DNA of 64,000 nt from CAIRTM01 sp963723235 (GTDB taxonomy: Bacteria > Desulfobacterota > WTBG01 > CAIYCZ01 > CAIRTM01). Shown in pieces: positions 38,231 through 47,400 of this stretch (position 1 is the stretch's first letter; each line of letters begins with the position of its first letter). A program made the position numbers and the translations under genes. The stretch covers positions 62,001-126,000 of the forward strand of contig CAVRPV010000006.1 in assembly GCA_963723235.1 (NCBI GenBank), in the 5' to 3' direction. The notes under the pieces were generated by a model that saw only the letters and a list, made by a program, of their open reading frames with translations, was not told the origin of the DNA and made no database searches.

Positions 38231-38677
38231 TCAATTGATCGAAACAGCTATTTGTTTCGGTTTTCTCTCTTCAGCCCGCGCGATCGTAATGCTCAGAATA
38301 CCGTCATGATACCGCGCCTCGGCCTTTTCGGAATCAAGCCCGTCGGGCAAACTGACAATCCTGGAAAATTCACCGCTAAACCGCTCTCGCCGGTGATAGT
38401 TTCCCTGGCAGACCTTGGTTTCGCGGCGCCCCTTAATGGTGAGGCTGTTATCTTCAATTGTCAGCTCAACATCCTTGGGTTCGACTCCGGGCAGATAGGC
38501 ATCAATGCGTACCGCCTCTTTCTGTTCCTCGCAGTTTATCGCCGGGAACGTTCCTCGCGGGACACTGCGAATGTTTGAAAGCGGAAGGCCGATATCAAAA
38601 AATTGGTCCAATTCGTCCCGCAGCCTGAAAAAATCGTTAAACGTGGGCACATAGCCGTCATACCATCGTACCTGCAT
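38231..38677 (-). CDS. HSP20 small heat-shock protein, first of three
   Basis: 148 residues, start MQVRWYDGYVPTFNDFF behind AAAGGAGG. Alpha-crystallin core: INCEEQKEAVRIDAYLPGVE, NSLTIKGRRET, ARYHDGILSITIARAE and tail KPKQIAVSI. Leads the three-gene HSP20 operon. Its upstream region carries a sigma-70-like promoter; no CIRCE element is visible. Confidence 0.92.
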   Translation of the reverse strand: MQVRWYDGYVPTFNDFFRLRDELDQFFDIGLPLSNIRSVPRGTFPAINCEEQKEAVRIDAYLPGVEPKDVELTIEDNSLTIKGRRETKVCQGNYHRRERFSGEFSRIVSLPDGLDSEKAEARYHDGILSITIARAEERKPKQIAVSIN

Positions 38678-38742
38678 ACTGATACCTCCTTTCTTACATA
38701 AAAAATCACGGTTTCATGTTTTGTTTGCCTTCTCTAATCTGA

Positions 38743-38770
38743 AAAATAAAAACGATTTTTTTGAAGTCAA
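38743..38770 (-). promoter_or_regulatory. Candidate promoter of the HSP20 operon
   Basis: On the minus strand TTGACT (38770-38765), 16 bases, TATTTT (38748-38743), about 65 bases before the first HSP20 start. It sits in the 364-base gap to trxA, which otherwise holds no gene. Confidence 0.5.
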
Positions 38771-39041
38771 GAGCCAAACAAAAAATTTTAGCGCCCCCTA
38801 CATTCACCCCAAAAAGCGTCCGTACACAACTCCCGTTCAACAGATGAGTCAGCTCCCCAAACATCCATAATCGTGGCCATCTCCTCATTTTTACTTGAAC
38901 AGTTTCAAAGCGCATGTTAAAAAAGAGACCGGTTGAGAGGCTGGATCCGGGACCGCCACCATCGTCACCGAATCCAGCAATACTGAGCGATAAAACTCAC
39001 TATATACGAAAACATTTTTATACTGAAAATGGAGGCTGACA

Positions 39042-39365
39042 ATGAGTGAAGATATGAATGTGACAGAACAAACCTTTGATGAGATTATCCAAAAATCAAA
39101 GGTTCCCGTGCTGATTGATTTCTGGGCGGAATGGTGCGGCCCGTGCAAGATGCTGACACCTGTTATTGAGGAACTGGCTGCCGAATATGGTGAAACAGTC
39201 AAAATCGCGAAGGTAAATGTTGATCAGCAGCCGAACCTGGCTGCACGCTACGGTATCCGCAGTATTCCGACGATTATCATATTTCGCGCAGGAGAGATTG
39301 TCGAGCAGTTGGTCGGCATGCAGGCCAAGGAAGCCCTGAAAGCGAAGCTTGATTCTTTACTGTAG
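39042..39365 (+). CDS. trxA: Thioredoxin
   Basis: 107 residues, intact. Active site W31-C32-G33-P34-C35 in DFWAEWCGPCKML, cis-Pro in RSIPTIIIF, and the length of a classical cytosolic thioredoxin. GGAGG six bases before ATG 39042. It reduces protein disulfides using thioredoxin reductase, which is not in the window. Confidence 0.95.
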   Translation: MSEDMNVTEQTFDEIIQKSKVPVLIDFWAEWCGPCKMLTPVIEELAAEYGETVKIAKVNVDQQPNLAARYGIRSIPTIIIFRAGEIVEQLVGMQAKEALKAKLDSLL

Positions 39366-39382
39366 TAAGATTGCGTTTACAA

Positions 39383-39529
39383 GGATGTTGAAAAATTCAT
39401 TTTGCAGGCTGTTCAAAAATGCCTGGATGCAAGGCGCGTGGAATCATGAGGAATGAGGCGTACTTTTCTGTACGCCGCAATGACAAATAATACACGCAAC
39501 GTAGCAGATGGGCTTTTTTCAACAGCCTG
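39383..39529. repeat. Dispersed ~147-bp intergenic repeat, copy 1
   Basis: Contains terminal inverted repeats CAGGCTGTT (39405-39413) and AACAGCCTG (39521-39529), each bordered by an A/T run, with a conserved core (GCAAGGCGCG, GAGGAATGAGGCGTACTTTT, GTACGCCGCAATGAC). Copy 2 at 42899-43047 is highly similar; a degenerate copy lies at 50499-50680. It ends one base before the moaA stop codon. Confidence 0.8.
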
Positions 39530-40513
39530 TCACCCGCCGATAGCAGACATGTTGCGGCGGCACTTCTTAAACGACGGCTCGCTGATGGTGTGCCCTTTCG
39601 GTTTTGACTTGATAGCCTCGGCAATAGCCTGCTCAAGGGACTGATCGCTCACGCCGCTGCGCAGGAATGTTTTCAGATCAATCTCATGGTCGGAAAACAG
39701 GCAGGTACGCAGCTTGCCGTCGGCCGTCAGGCGCATACGGTTGCAGGTATCGCAGAAATGATTGCTCAAAGGAGAAATAAATCCCAGCTGCCCGGCGGCC
39801 CCATCCAGCCGGTACATCTCCGCAGGACCTGATTTGCCGGAGTGTTCGACCGGGTTCAGGGTTCCGATGCGACTGATGATTTCACGGGTCTCACTGCTGG
39901 AGATAAAGCTGTTCTCATCCCAGTCGGTTGCGACATCGATCGGCATAAACTCAATAAAACGAATATGCACCGGGCGCTCAATCGTCAGGCGCGCAAAATC
40001 CTCGATCTCATCGTCATTAATGCCGCGCATGGCTACCACGTTGATTTTGATCGGTGAAAAACCCTCCCGCCGTGCCGCGCTGATTCCGTCCAACACCCTC
40101 TGAATATCACCGCCGCGGGTGATCCGTTTGTATTTTTCAGCGTCAAGCGTGTCGAGGCTGATGTTGATACGGCGCATACCCGCGCTCCGCAGTGCAGCCG
40201 CATGCTCGGTCAACAGAATGCCATTGGTAGTCAGGCTGACATCTTCTATCCCGGGCAGCTTCAGCAAGTCACTTGCGAGCCCAATGACGCCTTTGCGCAC
40301 AAGCGGCTCACCGCCGGTAATGCGTATCCTGCTGATTCCCATTCTGGCTGCTGCCGAGGCGATTCGCTCGATTTCCTCAAGAGTCAGTACTTCCCTGTGG
40401 TCCAGCAAACTGATGCCCTCAGGCGGCATGCAATAGATACAGCGCAGATTGCAACGATCTGTCAGGGATATACGCAAATAACTGATGTGGCGGTGGTAAT
40501 TATCAATCAGCAT
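39530..40513 (-). CDS. moaA: GTP 3',8-cyclase MoaA
   Basis: 327 residues, intact. Radical-SAM cluster C21-x3-C25-x2-C28 (DRCNLRCIYCMPPEG), GGEPLVRKG, and the C-terminal second cluster CDTCNRMRLTADGKLRTCLF. The protein ends in GG, which MoaA needs for activity. With MoaC it turns GTP into cyclic pyranopterin monophosphate, the first step of molybdenum cofactor synthesis. No other moa gene is near. A long leader precedes it. Confidence 0.95.
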   Translation of the reverse strand: MLIDNYHRHISYLRISLTDRCNLRCIYCMPPEGISLLDHREVLTLEEIERIASAAARMGISRIRITGGEPLVRKGVIGLASDLLKLPGIEDVSLTTNGILLTEHAAALRSAGMRRINISLDTLDAEKYKRITRGGDIQRVLDGISAARREGFSPIKINVVAMRGINDDEIEDFARLTIERPVHIRFIEFMPIDVATDWDENSFISSSETREIISRIGTLNPVEHSGKSGPAEMYRLDGAAGQLGFISPLSNHFCDTCNRMRLTADGKLRTCLFSDHEIDLKTFLRSGVSDQSLEQAIAEAIKSKPKGHTISEPSFKKCRRNMSAIGG

Positions 40514-40738
40514 GAGGGTTGTCTGCCGGCGCCCATAATGGCAACATTTGAATCATGTTTGCTGTCTCGGGATTGCACCGGTCTTTGCCAAGGGATGGTT
40601 ACACCTGACCGGGTTCTCCAATACGGCAAGAAATGTAAGTGGATTCTATTTGACCGGTTTTCTTTGGCCGGTCACCGTACTCACAAAATTCAACGAGAAT
40701 GCTGCGTCCAAACCTTCTGAAAAGCCTTTTTCTTCGGC
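40514..40738 (-). ncRNA. Candidate structured leader RNA of moaA
   Basis: About 225 untranslated bases lie between the predicted start of transcription and the moaA ATG. The 5' hairpin is TGACCGG / CCGGTCA with a 10-base loop. Further on, TTGCC, CCGGTC, GGCAA and GACCGG occur in interleaved order, allowing a pseudoknot, and CCGGTC/GACCGG could also pair with the first hairpin. Such competition and leader length suggest a riboswitch. I cannot match it to the Moco or any other riboswitch consensus from memory. Confidence 0.4.
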
Positions 40739-40744
40739 TGACAA

Positions 40745-40773
40745 ACAATACGTTATCAGGGGTTGATTGTCAA
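40745..40773 (-). promoter_or_regulatory. Sigma-70-type promoter of moaA
   Basis: On the minus strand TTGACA (40773-40768), 17 bases, TATTGT (40750-40745). Predicted start near 40738. It is back to back with the promoter of the unknown gene at 40895. Confidence 0.7.
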
Positions 40774-40792
40774 GCACAGGCATAATTACACA

Positions 40793-40821
40793 TTGACAAT
40801 CCGGCCTGTTTCAGTTATTTT
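40793..40821 (+). promoter_or_regulatory. Sigma-70-type promoter of the gene at 40895
   Basis: TTGACA (40793-40798), 17 bases, TATTTT (40816-40821). Predicted start near 40829, about 65 bases before ATG 40895. Confidence 0.65.
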
Positions 40822-40894
40822 GCTAAACTCTAGAAACAGCCGAAAACAGGCATGACTGGTACCAAACTATAACTGCATTAAGGAGGTTTTTCTC

Positions 40895-42047
40895 ATGGCA
40901 CAGCATCCATTATTACCCTTCATGGAAGCACACTGCAAACTTTTGAACAAACCGCTCAAGGGCGTAACCGTTGATGCGCTGCGTTCGCTTTTCGGACACG
41001 TCTATTACATCTGGCGCACCTTCAAGCCCGCGCTCGGCGAGGAAGACGGCCTGAAGTATTACGGCAATGTATGGGCGGCACTGGCCGAAACTGGGCTTTG
41101 CCGGCGCAATGGCCAAATTCGGCCTCAAGGAAGTCAAAGATCTGCCCACGCTGGGCAAAATCGTCGAAGATTGTTTCATCGGGCGTTCCGGCGCTCTACA
41201 TCACCCGCCGCAACGAAAAGGCTGAGCATGTCGGCCATGTGCAGTGGTGCGCCAATCCGGCCTACGGCCCCGACGACAACACCTACTGCCGCCATGACTA
41301 TTATCGGCAGGAAGTGTACCTGACCTATGTGTATATCTGGGCGCTGATCGAGAAGGCCAAGAAAGGCGGGCTGAAAGAAGACATGCTGGTCGAGCTGCCC
41401 TCCGGCCGCTGCCGCGACGGCGCAGCCTGCGCCTGCCAGATTATCTGCGCACCCGCGCAGCCAACCCCGACATGCCGCTGCCGGAAGTTAAAGAAAGTTT
41501 CATCGATCTTGAAATGGGCACGCAGGAGCCGGTCGGCCTATATGCTGAAAAAACAGAAACGCTCATTTGAGGAACAGGGTCCGGCAACGTTTTCGGGATT
41601 TTTCGCGGTTGACTTCTTTGCGTGGCTGCAGCTTTTCCTAAACGTTAAAGGCCAAAGCCCAGCAAATTTATCAATGACCTGTGGGCCACATTCCCGCCCA
41701 TGTGGGTCAAGGAAGCCCGGCTTGAGCTTGAAATCGGACGCGTGAAAACCGCAAAAGAACTTGCAGAGGTTATCGCTTATTGCATGCGCAAAAAATACAT
41801 TGCGGGCACAGTGACCCAGGCTGACGCCAAGCAGGCTGTTGTTGTTGCTGAAGCAGATCCTTTTGTGCAGGTTGCCGATATGTTCGGAGCACCCAAGGAC
41901 TATCACAAGGCTCTGGTGAAAATGGATGAATCCTTTATTGCCGGTATTGTGAAAGAAGCCAAGATGGACAAAAAAGCAACGGTCAAAATCAAGTCGCATA
42001 TCGCCCAGGGCGACAAAAAGACCGAGATCATCGTCAGCGTTAAGTAA
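40895..42047 (+). CDS. Unknown soluble protein with own promoter and terminator (frameshifted)
   Basis: AAGGAGG precedes ATG 40895. About 380 residues once frames are joined (breaks near 41085, 41175, 41440, 41575 and 41650-41740). I do not recognise the family. Visible: FGHVYYIWRTFKPALGEEDG, a His/Cys-containing stretch (AEHVGHVQWCANPAYGPDDN, YCRHDYYRQEVYLTYVYIW), AACACQ-like Cys residues, and a basic end (KKATVKIKSHIAQGDKKTEI). No signal peptide or membrane segment. The strong RBS, promoter and terminator suggest a well-expressed single gene. Confidence 0.6.
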
Positions 42048-42079
42048 CCTGCATTGCCACGAAGTACGCTTTTGATCAC

Positions 42080-42111
42080 AAGGGGTTCACCACGGTGAAC
42101 CCCTTTTTTTT
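42080..42111 (+). terminator. Intrinsic terminator
   Basis: AGGGGTTCAC-C-ACG-GTGAACCCCT stem followed by T7-8, 33 bases after the stop at 42047. The rest of the gap to 42254 holds nothing I can name. Confidence 0.93.
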
Positions 42112-42253
42112 ACTCTGACCAACGTGCTGTCGGCCTGCAGCGCCTGCTCGAAAGCGAGCCTGATTCTGGGGAGAGCGCCTCCTCTATAACACGCTCCCCG
42201 CCCCTCCCGCGACGACGCATTCCTATTTGAACAATAATCGTAGTGGGTTGCAG

Positions 42254-42862
42254 CTATACTGAAGGTCTACAGTCAATCTCACGCTTGTCGGTAATGATGC
42301 GGCTGACAACAGTATCATGGACGGGGTCAAACGGCAGGCTTTTAACGATCTGCTCTTCAAAAGCAAGGGCGCAACTGATTCCTGGGCATGCACTCAAAAA
42401 CCGGTCATAAAATCCCCCGCCGTATCCGATCCTGTGGCCCTGCACAGTAAACTCGAGGCCTGGAACGATTACAAGGTCAATATCGCAGGCAGCTACCAAC
42501 GGGCAGGTTCGTTTGTCAGGCTCAGGGATGCCAAGCATACCGGGATGCAGGTCGCGTCCGGGATCGGTTATGGCACAGACAAGCATCTCTTTTTTTTCTC
42601 TGTCAATCAGCGGCACACACACTGTTTTCTGCTGTTCCAGCGCAGACTGCAGAATTGCATGAGTTTGTACCTCGCTGTGCACGGAAACGTAAATAAACAC
42701 ACACCGTGCTTTTTGAAACAGCTCAAGCCCGAGAAGCCTTTGCGTGATCAGCGCGCTTTTTTTAGCCCTGAGCGTATCATCCAGAGCGTTACGCCGGGCC
42801 ATGGCCTCAATACGAGCCTGTTTTTTACGCTGCGTAAAATCAGAGGAACTACGCTTGCGCAT
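42254..42862 (-). CDS. 5-formyltetrahydrofolate cyclo-ligase
   Basis: 202 residues, intact. N-terminal basic helix (RKKQARIEAMARRNAL), then FIYVSVHSEVQTHAIL, CDIDLVIVPGLEFTVQGHRI and the phosphate-binding signature GYGGGFYDRFL. It makes 5,10-methenyl-THF from 5-formyl-THF with ATP. The YgfA/MTHFS family is identified by the GYGGGYYDR-type loop. Dispersed repeat copy 2 lies just upstream. Confidence 0.92.
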   Translation of the reverse strand: MRKRSSSDFTQRKKQARIEAMARRNALDDTLRAKKSALITQRLLGLELFQKARCVFIYVSVHSEVQTHAILQSALEQQKTVCVPLIDREKKEMLVCAITDPGRDLHPGMLGIPEPDKRTCPLVAACDIDLVIVPGLEFTVQGHRIGYGGGFYDRFLSACPGISCALAFEEQIVKSLPFDPVHDTVVSRIITDKREIDCRPSV

Positions 42863-42898
42863 GAGTTTATTCCAGCAAAAAATTAATGTGCCTTAACA

Positions 42899-43047
42899 GG
42901 ATATTGAAAAAGTCTTTTTATACAGGCTGTTCAAAAAAGTTCAGATGCAAGGCGCGCGACATCATGAGGAATGAGGCGTACTTTTCCGTACGCCGCAATG
43001 ACGAATGATGAACGCAACGCAGCAGATGGACATTTTTCAACAGCCTG
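42899..43047. repeat. Dispersed ~149-bp intergenic repeat, copy 2
   Basis: Same element as 39383-39529: CAGGCTGTT at 42923-42931, AACAGCCTG at 43039-43047, and a near-identical core between. It lies between the 5-FCL and HIT genes. Confidence 0.8.
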
Positions 43048-43060
43048 CCAAATACAGCAT

Positions 43061-43537
43061 TTACTCAAAATGCGGCAATAGGCGCGTGTAGGTATCTTCA
43101 AGATGTTCAGGCAGCACGTACGTATCGCCCAGCAGCGGCATGAAATTATGATCGCCGTTCCAGCGCGGCACAATATGGAAGTGAAAATGCTCCTCAAGAC
43201 CGGCACCGGCAGCCCGCCCGAGATTGGCGCCGAGGTTAAGTCCCTGCGCGGCAACCGCCTTTTTCAGGACCCGTGCAGCATCACGGGTAACGGTTATAAA
43301 ATCCAGCAGTTCATCCGTTGAGAGACAATCAAGATCGGCGACATGTCGCTTAGGTACAACCATGACATGCGCGGCGCTGTAGGGATATTTATTCAGCAGC
43401 ACATAACAGGCCTCTGTTTCGCGCAAAATAAGATGCCGCCGCTGATAGCCCCGTGTGCGCTTAATACATAAAAAACAGCCTTTCCCCTTCGGAGCGAGTA
43501 TGTAGCCGATGCGCCATGGTGCGAGGATTGTTTTCAT
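43061..43537 (-). CDS. HIT-family nucleotide hydrolase/transferase
   Basis: 158 residues from ATG 43537 (MKTILAPWRIGYILAPKG). CFLC near the N-terminus and the catalytic triad region EEHFHFHIVPRWNGD define a HIT protein of the Ap4A-phosphorylase-like (FHIT/long HIT) type. It acts on dinucleoside polyphosphates or AMP derivatives. An upstream in-frame extension overlaps the UPF0280 gene and is unlikely to be used. 37 bases after the UPF0280 stop, so probably one operon. Confidence 0.88.
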   Translation of the reverse strand: MKTILAPWRIGYILAPKGKGCFLCIKRTRGYQRRHLILRETEACYVLLNKYPYSAAHVMVVPKRHVADLDCLSTDELLDFITVTRDAARVLKKAVAAQGLNLGANLGRAAGAGLEEHFHFHIVPRWNGDHNFMPLLGDTYVLPEHLEDTYTRLLPHFE

Positions 43538-43574
43538 AGGTGTATTCCCATTTCCGGCCAGACATTCAATCGAA

Positions 43575-44282
43575 TCAACTGCCTTCATGTGCGTCTGAGG
43601 CAATGCTCTCAAGCGCAACCAGTTCCATATCACCCCAGGCACCGATCTGATCATCCTTAATAATGACAATACCGTCAAGCCCCGCTAGGCCGCGTGCCGC
43701 CTCTATGGCGGCGGCGATATCTGCTGCGGTCTTGACCATATTGCCGATCGCCGTGGCAGCGGCATCGGCCAACGCTGCCGAGCGCGAACGCACGCAAACA
43801 GCGTCAGCGAGTCCGAAACTGAGCGACGGGCCCACAGTCCCGGAGGACGTGCACAGCGAAAGCGGCATGTCCTGCGGTAGAATCCGAATGCCGATTTTTT
43901 CGCTCAAGGGCGAAGGGCCCGCAAAAATCCCGATGGTAAGCGCACGGTCTGCCTGCAAAAAAAGATCGCCGCCGTTTTCAACGATAATTTCAGGAGAGTG
44001 CTCAAGAAGAGACCCGGCGACATATTCAGCCACCACACCGGCGACAGCGGCCATGGGCCCGACATTGCAGGCCCGGGCCGATTCAAGCATGTCCCTGATA
44101 ACCGCATGCGCCTGCGGGTCTGCCGCAATGGGCTCAAGGCTTGTTTTAAAATCAGGACGTTTGCGAATGTAGGCTTCAATGACAGAGCGCACATCCTGTA
44201 TGGCATCCCGGGCCTGAGCGCTTAGATCCGAACGGGCGCTGATGAAAAGATCCGTCTCCTGCACTCCGGCGGTAAATGACAC
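43575..44282 (-). CDS. UPF0280/ApbE-like family protein (5' end uncertain)
   Basis: At least 235 residues. Signature stretches IVENGGDLFLQ, LCTSSGTVGPSLSFGLADAV and SAALADAAATAIGN define UPF0280, relatives of the FAD:protein FMN transferase ApbE. The annotated GTG start at 44282 is probably internal: in the same frame upstream lie YDQRTYRSYSASQGLVSF, the usual N-terminus, but no start codon before a stop. ATG 44334 is one base out of frame, so a single indel near 44325 is likely. Function of the family is not settled. Confidence 0.82.
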   Translation of the reverse strand: MSFTAGVQETDLFISARSDLSAQARDAIQDVRSVIEAYIRKRPDFKTSLEPIAADPQAHAVIRDMLESARACNVGPMAAVAGVVAEYVAGSLLEHSPEIIVENGGDLFLQADRALTIGIFAGPSPLSEKIGIRILPQDMPLSLCTSSGTVGPSLSFGLADAVCVRSRSAALADAAATAIGNMVKTAADIAAAIEAARGLAGLDGIVIIKDDQIGAWGDMELVALESIASDAHEGS

Positions 44283-44491
44283 CAGCCCCTGACTGGCGGA
44301 ATAAGAACGGTAGGTGCGTTGATCATAGAGCCATATGGTTGCTTTTGTTTAAAGTATCTGCATCCATTGTATGGGACCCGTGCTATCGCAGCGTAACGCT
44401 GTGCTTTCCCATAATCGACTCCATCTCAGTCATCAACAGAGGAGAAGCGCTTGTTTGAAAAGCATCTCCCAGCCCGATAACGGTCTCGCTG

Positions 44492-47400
44492 TTATTCGGG
44501 AATAACAAGGTGCAGGAACACTTTCGACTTGCCTGGATTGTTCTGCAAAACTCTTTTCAGACGTTCAATTTCATCATGATTAAGCCGGTTAATCGCGCAT
44601 TGCACATGCACATCAGGCTGTGCAAATTCATGCGCACGGTCAAGGTCATGGACTTCAGCAGCAAAAATCTTATTATTGTTTTCAGGTTCCAGCCCGATAC
44701 GCCCCTTGATCAAAAGAGGTTGCGCGCTTTGCAGAAGAGTCTGGGCCTGGCGATATACCTCGGAAAACGCAAGAACTTCGATACTGCCGGTGAGGTCCTC
44801 GAAGGTAACAATGGCCATGGGGTCACCCCGCTTGGTGGTTTTCCGCTGCAGGCTGCTGACCATTCCGCCAATCAAGACATCGCGCTCAGTTGTAGCAGAC
44901 AAAACGCCGGCTGCGGTAATCGTGGTGCAGGACTTTAGAATTTGACGGTACTCATCAAGCGGATGCCCGGTAATGTAAAACCCAAGACATTCCTTTTCAA
45001 AGGTCAGGCGCTCCTTTTTACCCCAGTCGTCTATCTCAGGATAGACGATGTCAAAACCCTCATCCTGACCGGTTGTTTCCGCGATCATTTCAAACATGCT
45101 CACTTGTTTTTTTTCTTTTTCCTTCTGCCTGCGCTGTGCCATGCTGACCACATCCTCCAGCACGGCCAGAAGCTGCGCGCGATTTTTTCCAAGACAATCG
45201 CAGGCCCCGCATTTGATGAGGCTTTCAAGAACCTTCTTATTGGTCTTGCGCAGATCAATCCGGCTGCAAAAATCGGCCAGGCAGGTAAAAATCCCCCCGC
45301 TGTCGCGGGCACTGAGAATGGATTCAATAGCGCCAAGCCCGACATTCTTTACCGCGGCCAGCCCGAAGCGGATTTTGCCATCGTGGACGGTAAAATCCTG
45401 ACGGCTGACGTTGATATCAGGGGGCAGCACGTCAATATCTTTTTCACGGCACTCATTGATGTGCTTGACGACTTTGTCGGTATTATCCATTTCGCAGCTC
45501 AAGAGCGCAGCCATGAATTCAACCGGATAGTGCGCCTTGAGGTAGGCTGTTTGAAAGGAAATATAGGCGTATGCCGCGCTGTGGGACTTATTGAATCCGT
45601 ATTCGGCAAACTTTGCCATGAGGTCGAAAATCATCACGGCCTTGCCGGGATCAATCTTATTGTCGCGTGCACCGCTTAAAAATTTATTTTTCTGCTTCGC
45701 CATTTCCGAAGCCTTTTTCTTGCCCATGGCACGGCGCAGCAGGTCGGCATCAGCCAGCGAAAAGCTGGCGAGCCTTCGTGCAATCTGCATGACCTGTTCC
45801 TGATAGAGTATAAGGCCATGGGTTTCCCGCAAAATGCTTTCCAGTTCCGGCAGCGGATACTCAACTTCTTTATGGCCGTGCTTGCCCTTTATGAAATCAT
45901 CAACCATACCGCTGCCCAGAGGCCCGGGCCGGTACAGGGCTATCAGCGCGGTCAGGTCATCAATGGAACCGGGCCGCAGCCGCTGCAAAAGATCTTTCAT
46001 CCCGGAGCTCTCAAGCTGAAAAATGCCTTCGGCCTCACCGGAACAAAGCAGTTCATAGGTTTTGGCATCATCAAGGGGCAAATCGTTCATGTCCGGCAGC
46101 TGATGTGCGGGGTCGGCATTGATCAGCCTGACGGCTTTCTCAATCACCGTCAGTGTGCGCAGCCCCAAAAAGTCGAATTTTATCAGCCCGATAGCATCGA
46201 CATCGTTCATGGAGTACTGCGTAAGGACTTCGTCGTGTGAGCCTTTATACAGGGGCAGATAACAGTCAAGGGGTTTATCGGAAATAACCACACCGGCCGC
46301 ATGCGTTGAGGCGTGACGATGGAGCCCTTCAAGCGCTTTGGAGATTTTTATCAGATTCGCGACCTGCGGGTCGCTGTCAATGCGTTCCTTGAGGCGGGGC
46401 TCCTGTACGATGGCCTTATCAATCGTGATGCCCAGATCATTGGGCACCAGTTTCGCGATGGCGTCCACCTCTTTATAGGGCATATCAAGCGCGCGTCCGA
46501 CATCACGAATAACACCCTTGGCCATCATTTTTCCAAAGGTGATAATCTGCGCCACATTCTCGCGGCCGTATCTCCGGGTAACATAGTCAAGCACCCGGGA
46601 GCGGTTTTCCATGCAGAAGTCAACGTCGATATCAGGGGGACTCACCCGCTCAGGATTCAAAAACCTCTCAAACAAAAGACCGTACCTGATGGGATCAATT
46701 TCGGTGATTTCAAGGCAGTAGGCAACCAGGCTGCCGGCAGCAGATCCGCGGCCCGGCCCGACCGGACAACCATTATGCTTGGCATACCCGATAAAGTCCG
46801 CTACGATCAAAAAATACGTCGTGAAGTTCATTTTTTCGATCATGCCGATTTCGTCTTCAAGTCTCTGACGGTATTCGGCTTCGCGCCCGGCAAACTCCGC
46901 CGGGTGTGTCTGGCGCAATCGGTCCAGCCTGACCTGCAGACCTTCGCGGGCCTTGCGCACGAACAGAGCGGCATTGTCCTCGCCGGATGGATCCTCATAG
47001 TGGGGAAACTTATACTCGTTGAATTTAAAATCGAGGTTGCAGCGCTCGGCAATTGCGACGGTGTTTTTCAGAGCACCGGGCACATGCGCAAAGGATCGCT
47101 CCATTTCCTGTGGCGACTTAAAATAAAACGAATCGGATGAAAAACGCATCCGGTCAGGTGCGTTCATGGTTTTGCCGGTTTGAATGCATAACAGCACTTC
47201 GTGGGCCAGGGCATCGTCGGCTGAAAGATAATGGCAGTCATTGGTAGCCACCAGGGGCAGGTCGAGCCTGGAAGCAATTTCAATCAGGCCCTGATTGACT
47301 GTTGCCTGTTCAGGAATCCCGTTGTCCTGCAATTCAAGGAAAAAGCGGTTGTCGTTAAAAATTGAACGATAGCGGTCCGCGATATCCTGGGCCTGCTGCA

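Noticed and set aside
38678..39041. CIRCE heat-shock operator before the HSP20 genes
   Set aside because: No TTAGCACTC-N9-GAGTGCTAA or close variant is present.
40514..40738. Naming the moaA leader a Moco or cobalamin riboswitch
   Set aside because: I could not match either consensus; left as an unnamed candidate.
44942..47140. Long plus-strand ORFs opposite dnaE
   Set aside because: Antisense shadows of an intact, unmistakable dnaE.
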